Below, piece after piece: positions 35,816-43,129 of a stretch of DNA of 64,000 nucleotides. The stretch's first letter is position 1. Each line of letters opens with the position of its first letter. The notes below the pieces were generated by a model. It had not been told where the DNA came from. It saw nothing but the letters and a program-made list of their open reading frames with translations, and made no database searches. The stretch is taken from assembly GCF_014467055.1 (NCBI RefSeq), contig NZ_CP060696.1, positions 2,418,001-2,482,000 on the forward strand. Reading direction: 5' to 3'. This DNA comes from Caproicibacterium amylolyticum (lineage in GTDB: Bacteria; Bacillota; Clostridia; Oscillospirales; Acutalibacteraceae). The position numbers were made by a program, and so were the translations under genes.

Positions 35816-35844
35816 ATTATAGTCGAGCCAATATACAATGTCAA
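35816..35844 (-). promoter_or_regulatory. Consensus promoter of the large RNA candidate
   Basis: TTGACA (35844-35839), exactly 17 nt, TATAAT (35821-35816) on the minus strand: an exact sigma-A consensus at both boxes. Confidence 0.88.
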
Positions 35845-35907
35845 TACTTTTTTTGATCTTTTTAAAATTTTTTTATAAAAAACAGCAAGTCCACTAAAAA
35901 TTGTTTC

Positions 35908-35936
35908 TTGACTTCCCGCCCTTAGCTGTGTACAAT
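35908..35936 (+). promoter_or_regulatory. Promoter of the DUF1292 gene
   Basis: TTGACT (35908-35913), 17-nt spacer, TACAAT (35931-35936). The transcript would begin ~35943. A hairpin (GTCGGC...GCCGAC) follows at once, with a T7 run near 35977-35983, an attenuator-like leader. Confidence 0.7.
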
Positions 35937-36043
35937 AATAAATGCAAAAGCAAAGTCGGCAAAGCACCCGCCGACAGCTGCTTTTTTTACGGTACGAAGA
36001 AAAATATGCCGGTTATTTTCCGGCCTTTTGGAGGAACTCTATA

Positions 36044-36355
36044 ATGAGCGACGAATTTGGAGCCGATCTACTCACCCTGGTGGATGAGGAAGGCAAAGAG
36101 CACGAATTTGAAGTCCTGGATGTAATCGACAATGACGACGGTACTTTTTATGCTCTGCTGCCCACCTTTGAGGACGCGCAGGAAAAGGTAGAGGACGAAG
36201 GAACCTATTACATTTTCCAAAGCATCACTGAAAACGGTGAGCAGGAGTTGGCAGAAGTAGAGGATGATAAACTGCTGGACTCTTTGGCAGCGCAGTTTGA
36301 AGCTCATTTTGAAGACCTTTACTCCGATGAAGGCGAAGCTTTCGAAGATAAATAA
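36044..36355 (+). CDS. DUF1292 domain protein (YrzB-like)
   Basis: 103 residues from ATG 36044, with GGAGG 9 nt upstream. A longer frame from 35942 would start at the transcription start and read through the leader hairpins. The protein is very acidic. The pattern LLTLVDEEGKEHEFEVLDVIDNDDGTFYALLP matches DUF1292, a conserved Firmicute family of unknown function. In many Firmicutes these genes are near yrrK/ruvX-type genes; here it stands alone, followed by a probable 6S RNA. Confidence 0.88.
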   Translation: MSDEFGADLLTLVDEEGKEHEFEVLDVIDNDDGTFYALLPTFEDAQEKVEDEGTYYIFQSITENGEQELAEVEDDKLLDSLAAQFEAHFEDLYSDEGEAFEDK

Positions 36356-36363
36356 TTCGGTTT

Positions 36364-36540
36364 CTCCCTGCCTGGTTCGCGGACCTGTGCTAAGAATAAC
36401 CCTACAATTTTAAATCGGGAGCCCGGCTCCGGCGGCGGAATGCAGACCTCCCGGCCTTTAGGCCGGACGATGGGAGCATGAGTCCGTCGGGAGGGCACCC
36501 ACCTGTCTTTCGTAGGCAGGTTATTTCTGCACTTTACGGC
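36364..36540 (+). ncRNA. ssrS: Probable 6S RNA
   Basis: Between the DUF1292 and DegV genes the terminal arms CCTGCCT (~36370) and AGGCAGG (~36515) close a long stem, with GTGC/GCAC pairing further in. A single-stranded AAGAATAACCCTACAATTTT side lies opposite GGGCACCCACCTGTC. Two GC-rich apical hairpins follow (CCTCCCG/CGGGAGG; GGCCTTTAGGCC). This bubble-in-a-rod layout and the CACCCACCTG stretch resemble bacterial 6S RNA, which sequesters sigma-A RNA polymerase. The ends are approximate. No promoter of its own was identified, so it may be processed from the upstream transcript. Confidence 0.55.
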
Positions 36541-36563
36541 CAGGCGGGCTTTTATGAAATTCA

Positions 36564-36614
36564 GGGACCGCCGCAGTTTGCATCTTTTTGCATCTGCGGC
36601 GGTTCTTTCTTTTC
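36564..36614 (+). terminator. Terminator after the 6S RNA candidate
   Basis: GACCGCCGCAG / CTGCGGCGGTTC stem followed by TTTCTTTT. Confidence 0.8.
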
Positions 36615-36622
36615 GCCCCCGG

Positions 36623-36651
36623 TAGACATTTTTCTCGCGGTGTGGTATGAT
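36623..36651 (+). promoter_or_regulatory. Promoter of the DegV gene
   Basis: TAGACA (36623-36628), 17-nt spacer, TATGAT (36646-36651). Confidence 0.65.
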
Positions 36652-36699
36652 GTTCAGTAAATTGCTTGATTGTATCCCGCAAAGGAGGCCGTCCATTTT

Positions 36700-37584
36700 A
36701 TGGACAGATCATATCAAATTATCACCGATGCAACCTGCGACCTGCCCGCTGAACTGGTGGAAAAACTTCATCTGGCCGTAATCCCCATGCCCTTTATGAT
36801 GGACGGAATTGAATACCGCGACTACCCCGACTGCCGTGAGTACAGTGAACCGGATTTCTACAATGCGCTTCGCGGCGGCAAATGGGCCACCACTGCACAA
36901 ATAACCGAAGCCGACTTTGAAGATGCTTTCCGCCCTTATCTGGATGCGGGACAGGACGTTCTTTACATCGGTTTTTCCAGCGGCCTTTCCGGTACTTGGC
37001 AGCGCGCCTGTGAAGCAATGGAATCCCTGCGCAGTCAGTACCCACAGCGCTGCATAGAAGGTGTTGACAGCCTGACCGCTACACTGGGCGAGGGACTTTT
37101 GGTGTACCTTGCCTGCTGCAAACAGCGGGACAACAATTTCAGCCTGCATGAGTTGAAAGCATGGGTTGAACTGTACCGCTACTGTATTTCCGGCTGGTTT
37201 ATGGTGGATGACCTCAACCATCTGAAACGTGGCGGACGCGTCAGCAGCGCGGCTGCGTTGGTCGGTTCCGTGCTTGGTATCAAACCGATTTTGCAGATTG
37301 ACCGGGAGGGGCATCTCATCGTGCGGGAAAAGGTACGCGGCCGCCGGCAGGCCATGAACAATCTGCTGGACAAAATGGCGAGCCGCTTTACGCAGGACAC
37401 TTCTCTGCAGACCGTATTTATTGTCCATGCCGACTGTATGCCAGATGCAAAATATCTGGAAAAAGAAGTAAGATCCCGCTTTAAGCCGCAGAAAATCATT
37501 ACCCATCAGCTCGGTCCGGTCATTGGTGCGCACACCGGCGCAAATGCCATGTGCATTTTTTACGTAGCTAAAGACCGCGATTAA
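36700..37584 (+). CDS. DegV family fatty-acid-binding protein
   Basis: 294 residues. YQIITDATCDLPAELVEKL (~5-23) is the DegV N-terminus. TTAQITEADFEDAF, the GFSSGLSGTWQRA lipid-carboxylate site (~89-101) and MVDDLNHLKRGGRVSSAAAL (~168-187) confirm the family. DegV proteins bind single fatty acids in the cytoplasm; FakB homologues feed exogenous fatty acids to a FakA kinase, which is not seen here. AAGGAGG lies ~11 nt before the ATG. Confidence 0.92.
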   Translation: MDRSYQIITDATCDLPAELVEKLHLAVIPMPFMMDGIEYRDYPDCREYSEPDFYNALRGGKWATTAQITEADFEDAFRPYLDAGQDVLYIGFSSGLSGTWQRACEAMESLRSQYPQRCIEGVDSLTATLGEGLLVYLACCKQRDNNFSLHELKAWVELYRYCISGWFMVDDLNHLKRGGRVSSAAALVGSVLGIKPILQIDREGHLIVREKVRGRRQAMNNLLDKMASRFTQDTSLQTVFIVHADCMPDAKYLEKEVRSRFKPQKIITHQLGPVIGAHTGANAMCIFYVAKDRD

Positions 37585-37596
37585 AGCGAACATAGC

Positions 37597-37639
37597 AATG
37601 CCCGCCATACCATAGAGTGGTACGGCGGGCATTTTTTTA
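37597..37639 (+). terminator. Terminator of the DegV gene
   Basis: ATGCCCGCCATACCA / TGGTACGGCGGGCAT stem followed by seven T on the plus strand. Confidence 0.85.
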
Positions 37640-38869
37640 TTCTTCACCGTTTGGATTATCGGTAATTCCGGAACTATCCGTGCGCGGAACCGCATTTTTT
37701 GCAAAAATCTTTGTCAGCGTTTTGGGGTCCGCCACGCCAGTCGTGTCCAGACCATTATAAAGCTGAAAATCTTTCACACTCTGCTCCGTACCGTCACCGT
37801 AAAGTCCGGTCGCGTTCACAAACAGATAGCCTAGTGTTTTCAGCCGATTCTGCAGCTCTTTTACATAATCATTCTGGTCGTCCTTTTTCAGCGTTGTGTT
37901 TGCCGGAATGGAACTGTTTGGAATGATAGAACCGCTTGCCGCCGAAGCACCGGAAGCCGCAGAGGTCGTTTTCAGCAGTTCCGGATAAGCGGTACCAGCC
38001 ATAAAGGTTACCGCACTGATCATGCCCTCTCCCTGCGTTTTCATCAGAAGGGGGTTCATTTCGTAGATCTTCTGACTTTTTACCGCCGCAAGGTCTTTGT
38101 AACCGTCCGTTTTATACAGCATATCCTTTAAGCCGGTCGGGCAGAAAATCAACTTTGGATTTGCAGTTTTCAGCGCTGCAAGCTCCATTTTGCTGTTTTT
38201 GCCGCTGCCCGCAACATTTGTAATACCAGCTGCTTCCAGCAAAGTTCCGGCCATGGTGTCACCGGTAGCGGCACCGCCGTTTATGTCATAAAGATAAACG
38301 CCTGTTGTCACAGTGGTGGATTTCGGTACCAGCCGCGTAATGGAGTCAAGCGTCAGCAGTGCGCTCTGCGCAGCTTTTTTGCCGCGATCCGCGCCGGTCA
38401 CTTTCCCCATCACGGCAGTGCCAACCGCTGTGTAAAGCGTTTCCAGTTGTGCACGGCTCGTTGCCGCGGGAATGGTAACAGCCTGCACACCGGCCTTGTC
38501 CAAAGCCGCCTGCTGCACTTCCGTTGGCTTCTGGTCAGTCAGCACCAGCGCCGCACCCTGATTTTTAATCTGCTGCGCGTCATCCAGCGTAACATCCGCT
38601 AAAGTAGAAAGCGCCTCTTGTGTGCAGTCCTTGCTCTTCCCTTTCAACTTGGTTTCATAGCCAAGGGAGAGCACCACGTCCGCAAGGTTCGGGGAAACAA
38701 CAACTACTCCGTTGGGCGCTCCGCTGACGGTAACGCCATTCACCTGTGCTGGCCAGTCATTTGCGTTAGCCGTATTGGAAGTCGTGTTTGCGGACGGCAA
38801 ACCGCAGCCGGTCAGGACTGCAGCAGTCAAGGCGGCGCACAGCAGTGCAGCCGTCAGTTTTTTCAGCAT
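37637..38869 (-). CDS. Periplasmic-binding-protein lipoprotein fused to a peptidoglycan-binding domain
   Basis: 410 residues from ATG 38869. A signal peptide ends in lipobox LTGC (Cys ~21). Residues ~50-290 resemble the class III metal/cobalamin-type binding fold (VVVSPNLADVVLSLGYETKL; a long connecting helix; AGTLLEAAGITNVAG; KLIFCPTGLKDML). After a Ser/Ala linker the last ~75 residues form PG_binding_1 (YVKELQNRLKTLGYLFVNATGLYGDGTEQSVKDFQ). No permease or ATPase is adjacent. Ribosome site AAGGAG is 13 nt before the ATG, unusually far. Ligand unknown. Confidence 0.72.
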   Translation of the reverse strand: MLKKLTAALLCAALTAAVLTGCGLPSANTTSNTANANDWPAQVNGVTVSGAPNGVVVVSPNLADVVLSLGYETKLKGKSKDCTQEALSTLADVTLDDAQQIKNQGAALVLTDQKPTEVQQAALDKAGVQAVTIPAATSRAQLETLYTAVGTAVMGKVTGADRGKKAAQSALLTLDSITRLVPKSTTVTTGVYLYDINGGAATGDTMAGTLLEAAGITNVAGSGKNSKMELAALKTANPKLIFCPTGLKDMLYKTDGYKDLAAVKSQKIYEMNPLLMKTQGEGMISAVTFMAGTAYPELLKTTSAASGASAASGSIIPNSSIPANTTLKKDDQNDYVKELQNRLKTLGYLFVNATGLYGDGTEQSVKDFQLYNGLDTTGVADPKTLTKIFAKNAVPRTDSSGITDNPNGEE

Positions 38870-38930
38870 AATTCTTAAGTTACTCCTTCCTGAAAGCAGT
38901 GCCCACAAAGACGCTGCCATCCGGAACAGG

Positions 38931-40172
38931 TCACATATCATCCAAAGACTGCCCCAGACGAACCTTTGCTTCCGCATCACAGATATACTGCTGTGCCACA
39001 CGGGGTGAACGTCCGCCGTGCACGGTCGCCCAACGCTCCGCGCCGGCTTCCAGCTGAGGCAGATACTCGTCCATCTTGCGCTGATGCGCCAGCTGGGCAA
39101 TAATGTCCAGAAAATGTGCCTTGTCCGGGTTAATGAAGTTAATAGACAAGCCAAAGCGGTCGGAAAGGGAAAGGGATTCCTGCACGGTGTCATTGCGGTG
39201 CACATCGTCCCCCTCACGGTCGGAAAAGCTTTCACGCAGCAAATGACGGCGGTTAGAGGTCGCATAAATCAGAGAATTGGCGGGCTTTGCCGCAAGTCCA
39301 CCCTGCAAAACAGACTTCAGCGCCGCATAAGTACCATCCTGCTGAGAAAAAGAAAGGTCATCGATGAAAATAATGAAGTGCATAGGAATCGCGGCAATCT
39401 GGTCAACCAGATACGGAAAGTCCATCAGATATTCCTTTGGCATCTCAATTACGCGCAGACCCTCCGTGTAATATTCGTTCAGCAGTGCCTTTACCGTAGA
39501 GGATTTTCCAGTGCCGCGGTCGCCGTACAGCAGGCAGTTGTTTGCCGGAAGGTTGCGCAGGAATGCCACTGTGTTGTCCACTGCCATACCGCGCTGCACT
39601 TCGTAACCTTTGAGATCTTCCATGTGCTGGGGGTCGGGATGGGCAACCGGCAGAATTTTTTTGTCGCGCCAAATAAACGCACGGTAGCGGGCATACATGC
39701 CGCAGCCGTTTTTCCGGTAATACTCTGTCATGCGAGGAATATATTCGTTTGGGGTGCCGTCCAGCATTTTCACCGGTTTGCCACATTTCCAGCGTGGCAG
39801 AGGCGGCAAATCTTCGTAACCGCAGCTGTCCAGCAGGTCATCCGGTGTCATTGCCGCAAGGCACAGGATAATCTGTAGGTCACGCTGTACTGCATCCATC
39901 ATAGCCGGTGCAAATATATCGTTTCCCGCTGCCGCCGCCAGCGAAAAACCATTTTCATCGTACAGCGCTGTGCTGGTCAAATGTTCCGCAAATGTTTCGC
40001 TGCTGTTCCGCTCACAGAGCACCGCAAAAAAATCGCCCCACGCGCGCAGAAAAGTTTCGCGGTCATGTGCCCACAACAGCCGATACATTGCCTTAGGCAC
40101 CGTGCGTTGCAGAATTCCCTTGTAAATTGAAAGCGAAGCCATCGCTTCCGCCGCCTGTTTCATCCGATTCAT
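38931..40172 (-). CDS. DUF815 family AAA+ ATP-binding protein
   Basis: About 413 residues. The central P-loop is GDRGTGKSSTVKALL (~215-229), Walker B IIFIDDLSF (~273-281) and a sensor-type YATSNRRHLL segment (~314-323), typical of DUF815 proteins. DRFGLSINFINPDK matches the conserved C-terminal region. Biological role not established. The start is uncertain: ATG codons at 40187, 40172 and 40163 are all near a GGGGGA/GAGGGA site. Confidence 0.88.
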   Translation of the reverse strand: MNRMKQAAEAMASLSIYKGILQRTVPKAMYRLLWAHDRETFLRAWGDFFAVLCERNSSETFAEHLTSTALYDENGFSLAAAAGNDIFAPAMMDAVQRDLQIILCLAAMTPDDLLDSCGYEDLPPLPRWKCGKPVKMLDGTPNEYIPRMTEYYRKNGCGMYARYRAFIWRDKKILPVAHPDPQHMEDLKGYEVQRGMAVDNTVAFLRNLPANNCLLYGDRGTGKSSTVKALLNEYYTEGLRVIEMPKEYLMDFPYLVDQIAAIPMHFIIFIDDLSFSQQDGTYAALKSVLQGGLAAKPANSLIYATSNRRHLLRESFSDREGDDVHRNDTVQESLSLSDRFGLSINFINPDKAHFLDIIAQLAHQRKMDEYLPQLEAGAERWATVHGGRSPRVAQQYICDAEAKVRLGQSLDDM

Positions 40173-40260
40173 GTCCGAATCCCCCATTCCCTCATTGGTA
40201 CGGATAGTATCATTGTACATAAATCGACACAAATCGTCAAGCGTCTGCCCCAGCTTCCTC

Positions 40261-40289
40261 TTGACATTCTTTCCCCTTTTCTATAAAAT
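40261..40289 (+). promoter_or_regulatory. Promoter of the tRNA-Ser locus
   Basis: TTGACA (40261-40266), 17-nt spacer, TAAAAT (40284-40289). The transcript would contain both the tRNA-like fragment and the intact tRNA-Ser. Confidence 0.6.
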
Positions 40290-40331
40290 AAGTATATTCT
40301 GCGTGCAGACGCAGCGTAAGACCACGGAAGC

Positions 40332-40367
40332 GTATCGAAGTGGTCATAACGGGCCTGACTCGAAATC
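40332..40367 (+). pseudogene. Partial tRNA-Ser duplicate
   Basis: This 36-nt stretch is nearly identical to the D-arm and anticodon-arm part of the intact tRNA-Ser 200 bp downstream (40533-40568), including the CGA anticodon loop. The following sequence does not continue as a tRNA: the 3' acceptor strand cannot pair with the 5' side and the T arm is distorted. It is probably a remnant of tandem duplication or of an earlier integration. Confidence 0.7.
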
Positions 40368-40526
40368 GCGTGTGGTCAGCGATGGGACAGGTTCGACAAA
40401 GCCTGTATTCATGCGGGTTTGCGGCTCTGGTTTTACAGTAGTTTTAATTTTCATCTTGCAGTTTTCTTGCAATTTTGCAATCAACTGAATATCGCCTTTT
40501 CACCGAGCAATCGGTTGAAAATACAT

Positions 40527-40615
40527 GGAGAGGTATCGAAGTGGTCATAACGGGGCTGACTCGAAATCAGTTTGACGGCAACGTCACATGGGTTCGAATC
40601 CCATCCTCTCCGCCA
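40527..40615 (+). tRNA. tRNA-Ser (anticodon CGA)
   Basis: Acceptor GGAGAGG (40527-40533) pairs with CCTCTCC (40605-40611); the discriminator is G and CCA (40613-40615) is encoded. A long class II variable arm (GACGGCAACGTC) is diagnostic of tRNA-Ser. The anticodon loop CTCGAAA gives CGA, reading UCG. The T loop is GGTTCGAATCC. Its 3' end adjoins the integrase gene, so it is the probable integration site of the island. Confidence 0.95.
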
Positions 40616-40619
40616 CAAT

Positions 40620-40661
40620 CGTCCTAAAAGTCCGGCTTTTCTGGTCTTTTAGGACGTTTTT
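40620..40661 (+). terminator. Terminator after tRNA-Ser
   Basis: CGTCCTAAAAG / CTTTTAGGACG stem followed by TTTTT. Confidence 0.8.
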
Positions 40662-40800
40662 ATGCCAACTTTTGCATTGCTTCCCCCACTTGCGAGGAAA
40701 TTGGAGCAAGCGGGTTTGCGGCTTTCCTGCAAGAAAATTGCAAGATGGAAAAGTCTCCTGCGTTATAAGCACGTTGCGAGGGTTCGAATTTGCGGAGAAT

Positions 40801-42048
40801 TTATTCCGGATTTTTGCCCTTGCGACTCTCTGGATTTTCCTCTTCCTCGGTCACTCCAAGCACCTCTTCAATCATGTTTGCGCTGGTCAGCTTGCTGGAG
40901 CTGTCGATGTGCGAGTAGATGTTGGCGGTGGTCGCCATGTCGGAGTGCCCCAGCCAGTCCTGGATCATTTTCATGGGGATATTGTTTGCCAGCAGGAGCG
41001 AGGCGCAGCTGTGCCGCAAATCGTGGAAGCGGATTTTCCGAAGCCCGTTTTCTTTCAGAATGACTTGGAAATGACTGCTGACATACTGCGGGGTAATCAG
41101 GCCGCCCAGCGCGTCCACGCATATGTACTCCGAATATTTTTTGTCGTAAACGCCGCGCATGACTTTTCGCATTTCCTCCTGTCTTGCCTGCTCCGCCAGA
41201 AGCTCCTCCTCAATGTGAGGGATCAGCGGAAGGGTGCGGTAGGAGGATTTTGTTTTCATCACATCGTAGCCCTTGAGCACAACGCCGCTTTTGGTTTCCT
41301 CCTCCAGAATCTTGTGCCGGATGCTGACCGTCTTGGCGGTAAAATCTACCGCCGACCATTTCAGCCCCAGCACCTCGCTGCGGCGCAGGCCGTAGTAGGC
41401 CGCTAGCATAATGACCAAGCGGATCGGGTCCCCCTCGACGCAGTTCAGAAGCTCCTTCAGTTCCTCGGCGTTGTAGTAGCTGCCAATGAACGGCACGGAT
41501 TTGGGCCTGTCCGCTTGCAGGCAGGGATTGGTGGGAATGATGCGCCGCTTTACCGCCTGCTGGAAAGCCCTGTGCAGCATGGCGTGGTGGCGCTGTGCCG
41601 TCGTGCCCTTCAGCCCGTCGGAGCGGATCGTCGTGTAGTAGGCGTTGATTTCGTCGCCGGTGACCTCCTTTACCTTGAGCTTCATCGGCTTGAAAAAAGC
41701 TGTCATCCTTCCGTTGATCATTCTCTTGTAATTCAGGTAGGTGGAGCTTGAAATATTGGGCTTGTGCTGCTCCAGCCATTCCGGAAGATAATTTTCCACC
41801 AACATATTGGCGATCCGGTTGCGTTCCCGTTCCGCGTGGGTCATGTTTTCCTGAAGGTATAAATCCCCGACGTTGTACTGCGCCAACACCTCGGCGAGCC
41901 GGTGATTGGCTTCCGTTTTCGTGCCGCGCTTGTCCTCTAGGTCAAGACTGACCCATCTTTGCTTGCGGACTCCTTCTGTGTCATACAAATTTAATACGGC
42001 GTACCATTTCTGATTTTTCGTGGCCAAACGGCCTGTAATTCGTTTCAT
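40801..42048 (-). CDS. Tyrosine-type site-specific integrase
   Basis: 415 residues from ATG 42048 with AGGAG 7 nt upstream. An N-terminal arm-binding domain (AP2-like, KWYAVLNLYDTEG) is followed by SAM-like core binding (~75-165). The catalytic domain has Arg ~223 (GLRRSEVLGL), His ~342 and Arg ~345 (FHDLRHS), His ~368 (WLGHSD) and the tyrosine nucleophile ~378 (ANIYSHID). It is of the Tn916/phage integrase type and points toward the tRNA-Ser 3' end, as expected for an element inserted there. The ATG overlaps the stop of the Xis-like gene by 4 nt. Confidence 0.95.
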   Translation of the reverse strand: MKRITGRLATKNQKWYAVLNLYDTEGVRKQRWVSLDLEDKRGTKTEANHRLAEVLAQYNVGDLYLQENMTHAERERNRIANMLVENYLPEWLEQHKPNISSSTYLNYKRMINGRMTAFFKPMKLKVKEVTGDEINAYYTTIRSDGLKGTTAQRHHAMLHRAFQQAVKRRIIPTNPCLQADRPKSVPFIGSYYNAEELKELLNCVEGDPIRLVIMLAAYYGLRRSEVLGLKWSAVDFTAKTVSIRHKILEEETKSGVVLKGYDVMKTKSSYRTLPLIPHIEEELLAEQARQEEMRKVMRGVYDKKYSEYICVDALGGLITPQYVSSHFQVILKENGLRKIRFHDLRHSCASLLLANNIPMKMIQDWLGHSDMATTANIYSHIDSSSKLTSANMIEEVLGVTEEEENPESRKGKNPE

Positions 42049-42362
42049 TTCCGTTCTCCTTTCACGTGATTTTCTCCGGTACTGCCGTCGGCAGTACACA
42101 CAATACCACACTCGGACGGAGAAAGCCAGGTGTCAAACGGTACAAACCTGCACGGGTTATTTTCGACCAGAAACGCCACAACGGACAGCTTGGGAACCAG
42201 CACCTTGTTGGTGATCCGGATGCTTCCCAATTGGCCGTTCCGTGCTAAGCGATAGGTTTGATTAATACCGATTCGCAGCAGTTTGGCGGCCTCGGGAACG
42301 GTGAGAACTTCCGGCTCATCCTTGAACATGGAGAGGTAGACTCGTTCAGAAACGGCAATCAT
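42045..42362 (-). CDS. Excisionase-like helix-turn-helix protein
   Basis: 105 residues. EVLTVPEAAKLLRIGINQTY followed by RLARNGQLGSIRI forms a MerR-like winged HTH_17, as in Tn916-type Xis proteins and excisionase-family DNA-binding domains. The C-terminal ~35 residues (SECGIVCTADGSTGENHVKG) are unrelated. GGGGAGG precedes the ATG at 42362. It overlaps both neighbours by 4 nt in a tight int-xis unit. It probably directs excision or represses int. Confidence 0.78.
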   Translation of the reverse strand: MIAVSERVYLSMFKDEPEVLTVPEAAKLLRIGINQTYRLARNGQLGSIRITNKVLVPKLSVVAFLVENNPCRFVPFDTWLSPSECGIVCTADGSTGENHVKGERK

Positions 42363-42691
42363 TTCGAACCCTCCCCTGCGGAGATATAAACTTCCAAAGG
42401 AGAAAAAACTTCAATCTCAAGACTTTGAAATTCACGCACACAGGCAAGCGCCTGACGGCGGTCGCGATGAATATGAAACAGGCTGTCGACAAGGAGAATG
42501 TCAAAACGTCCCATGGCGGCTGCCTGTATCAGCTTCTCCAATTCAGTATTCTGATCAAGATCAACGCTTGCTCCGGCAATTTGATATCCCAGCTGTTCCG
42601 CAAAATCATAAAGCTGTTTTTCCTGCTTTTTCAGTGCGCCGTTTCGATCCTCCGGCGCGTCTATACGGCAATAAAGCCATGCTCGTTTCAT
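42359..42691 (-). CDS. Serine-recombinase N-terminal-like protein lacking the catalytic serine
   Basis: 110 residues. WLYCRIDAPEDRNGALKKQE and FAEQLGYQIAGASVDLD follow the layout of a resolvase N-terminal domain. The usual YxRVS motif is YCRID, so the nucleophilic Ser is replaced by Asp, and no DNA-binding tail is present. It is therefore unlikely to recombine DNA; a structural or regulatory role is inference. AAGGAGGAGCAGT precedes the ATG. Its first 86 nt overlap the 3' end of mazF in another frame. Confidence 0.65.
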   Translation of the reverse strand: MKRAWLYCRIDAPEDRNGALKKQEKQLYDFAEQLGYQIAGASVDLDQNTELEKLIQAAAMGRFDILLVDSLFHIHRDRRQALACVREFQSLEIEVFSPLEVYISAGEGSK

Positions 42692-43064
42692 ACTGCTCCT
42701 CCTTTATCTCAGCTTGTTTGATAAAAAGGCCCAGGCTGACGCCCAGGGCCTCGTCAACATTCCGAAGGCACTCGCTGCCAACATGCCCCAGATACGCGCG
42801 CAGGCGGGAGCGGTCAATGGTGCGAATTTGCTCCAGCATTACGACTGAATTCTGCCGGAGTCCGATTTGCTCTCCCGTCAACGGTACGTGGGTAGGCAAA
42901 GGATTCTTTTCCATGCGGCTGGTGATGGCTGCAACGATTACGGTGGGGCTGTATCGGTTGCCAATGTCATTCTGAATAATCAGGGTGGGGCGGACGCCGC
43001 CCTGCTCACAGCCCACTACCGGCGTCAAATCCGCATAGAAAATATCGCCTCTGCTCACATTCAT
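42606..43064 (-). CDS. mazF: MazF/PemK-type mRNA endoribonuclease toxin
   Basis: 152 residues from ATG 43064 with GGAGG 8 nt upstream. SRGDIFYADLTPVVGCEQGGVRP (~4-26), the PTLIIQND strand, VIVAAITS (~43-50) and LRQNSVVMLEQIRTIDRSRL match MazF. The C-terminal ~35 residues (KQAEIKEEQYETSMALL) extend beyond the usual fold and overlap the next gene. No MazE-like antitoxin was found upstream; it may be missing, encoded elsewhere or unrelated in sequence. Confidence 0.88.
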   Translation of the reverse strand: MNVSRGDIFYADLTPVVGCEQGGVRPTLIIQNDIGNRYSPTVIVAAITSRMEKNPLPTHVPLTGEQIGLRQNSVVMLEQIRTIDRSRLRAYLGHVGSECLRNVDEALGVSLGLFIKQAEIKEEQYETSMALLPYRRAGGSKRRTEKAGKTAL

Positions 43065-43094
43065 GCCGAGCACCTCCGCCACTGTATGTAACAA

Positions 43095-43122
43095 GGGACA
43101 GCCATTTTGACATGGCTGTCCC
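43095..43122 (-). promoter_or_regulatory. Hairpin upstream of mazF
   Basis: GGGACAGCCAT-N6-ATGGCTGTCCC, an 11-bp perfect stem, ~30 nt before the mazF start with a TTGTTA tail on the minus strand. Possible attenuator or operator. Confidence 0.45.
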
Positions 43123-43129
43123 TCAAATC

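Noticed and set aside
35296..35856. Open frame of 186 codons on the plus strand across the large RNA region
   Set aside because: No ribosome site, Cys/Phe/Leu-rich low-quality protein, and overlapped by a second frame of similar quality; it is antisense to the strand with the consensus promoter.
36709..37704. 331-codon frame opposite the DegV gene
   Set aside because: Antisense shadow of degV with no ribosome site or family resemblance.
38931..39265. Upstream extension of the PG-binding lipoprotein frame to 39265
   Set aside because: It would overlap the DUF815 gene by more than 300 nt and bury the signal peptide; the ATG at 38869 gives a proper lipoprotein start.
40332..40440. Second complete tRNA-Ser upstream of the real one
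   Set aside because: Only the D and anticodon arms match; the acceptor strands do not pair and the T arm is malformed, so it is recorded as a pseudogene fragment.
42359..42691. Functional serine resolvase
   Set aside because: The catalytic serine is replaced (YCRID) and the DNA-binding C-terminus is missing.
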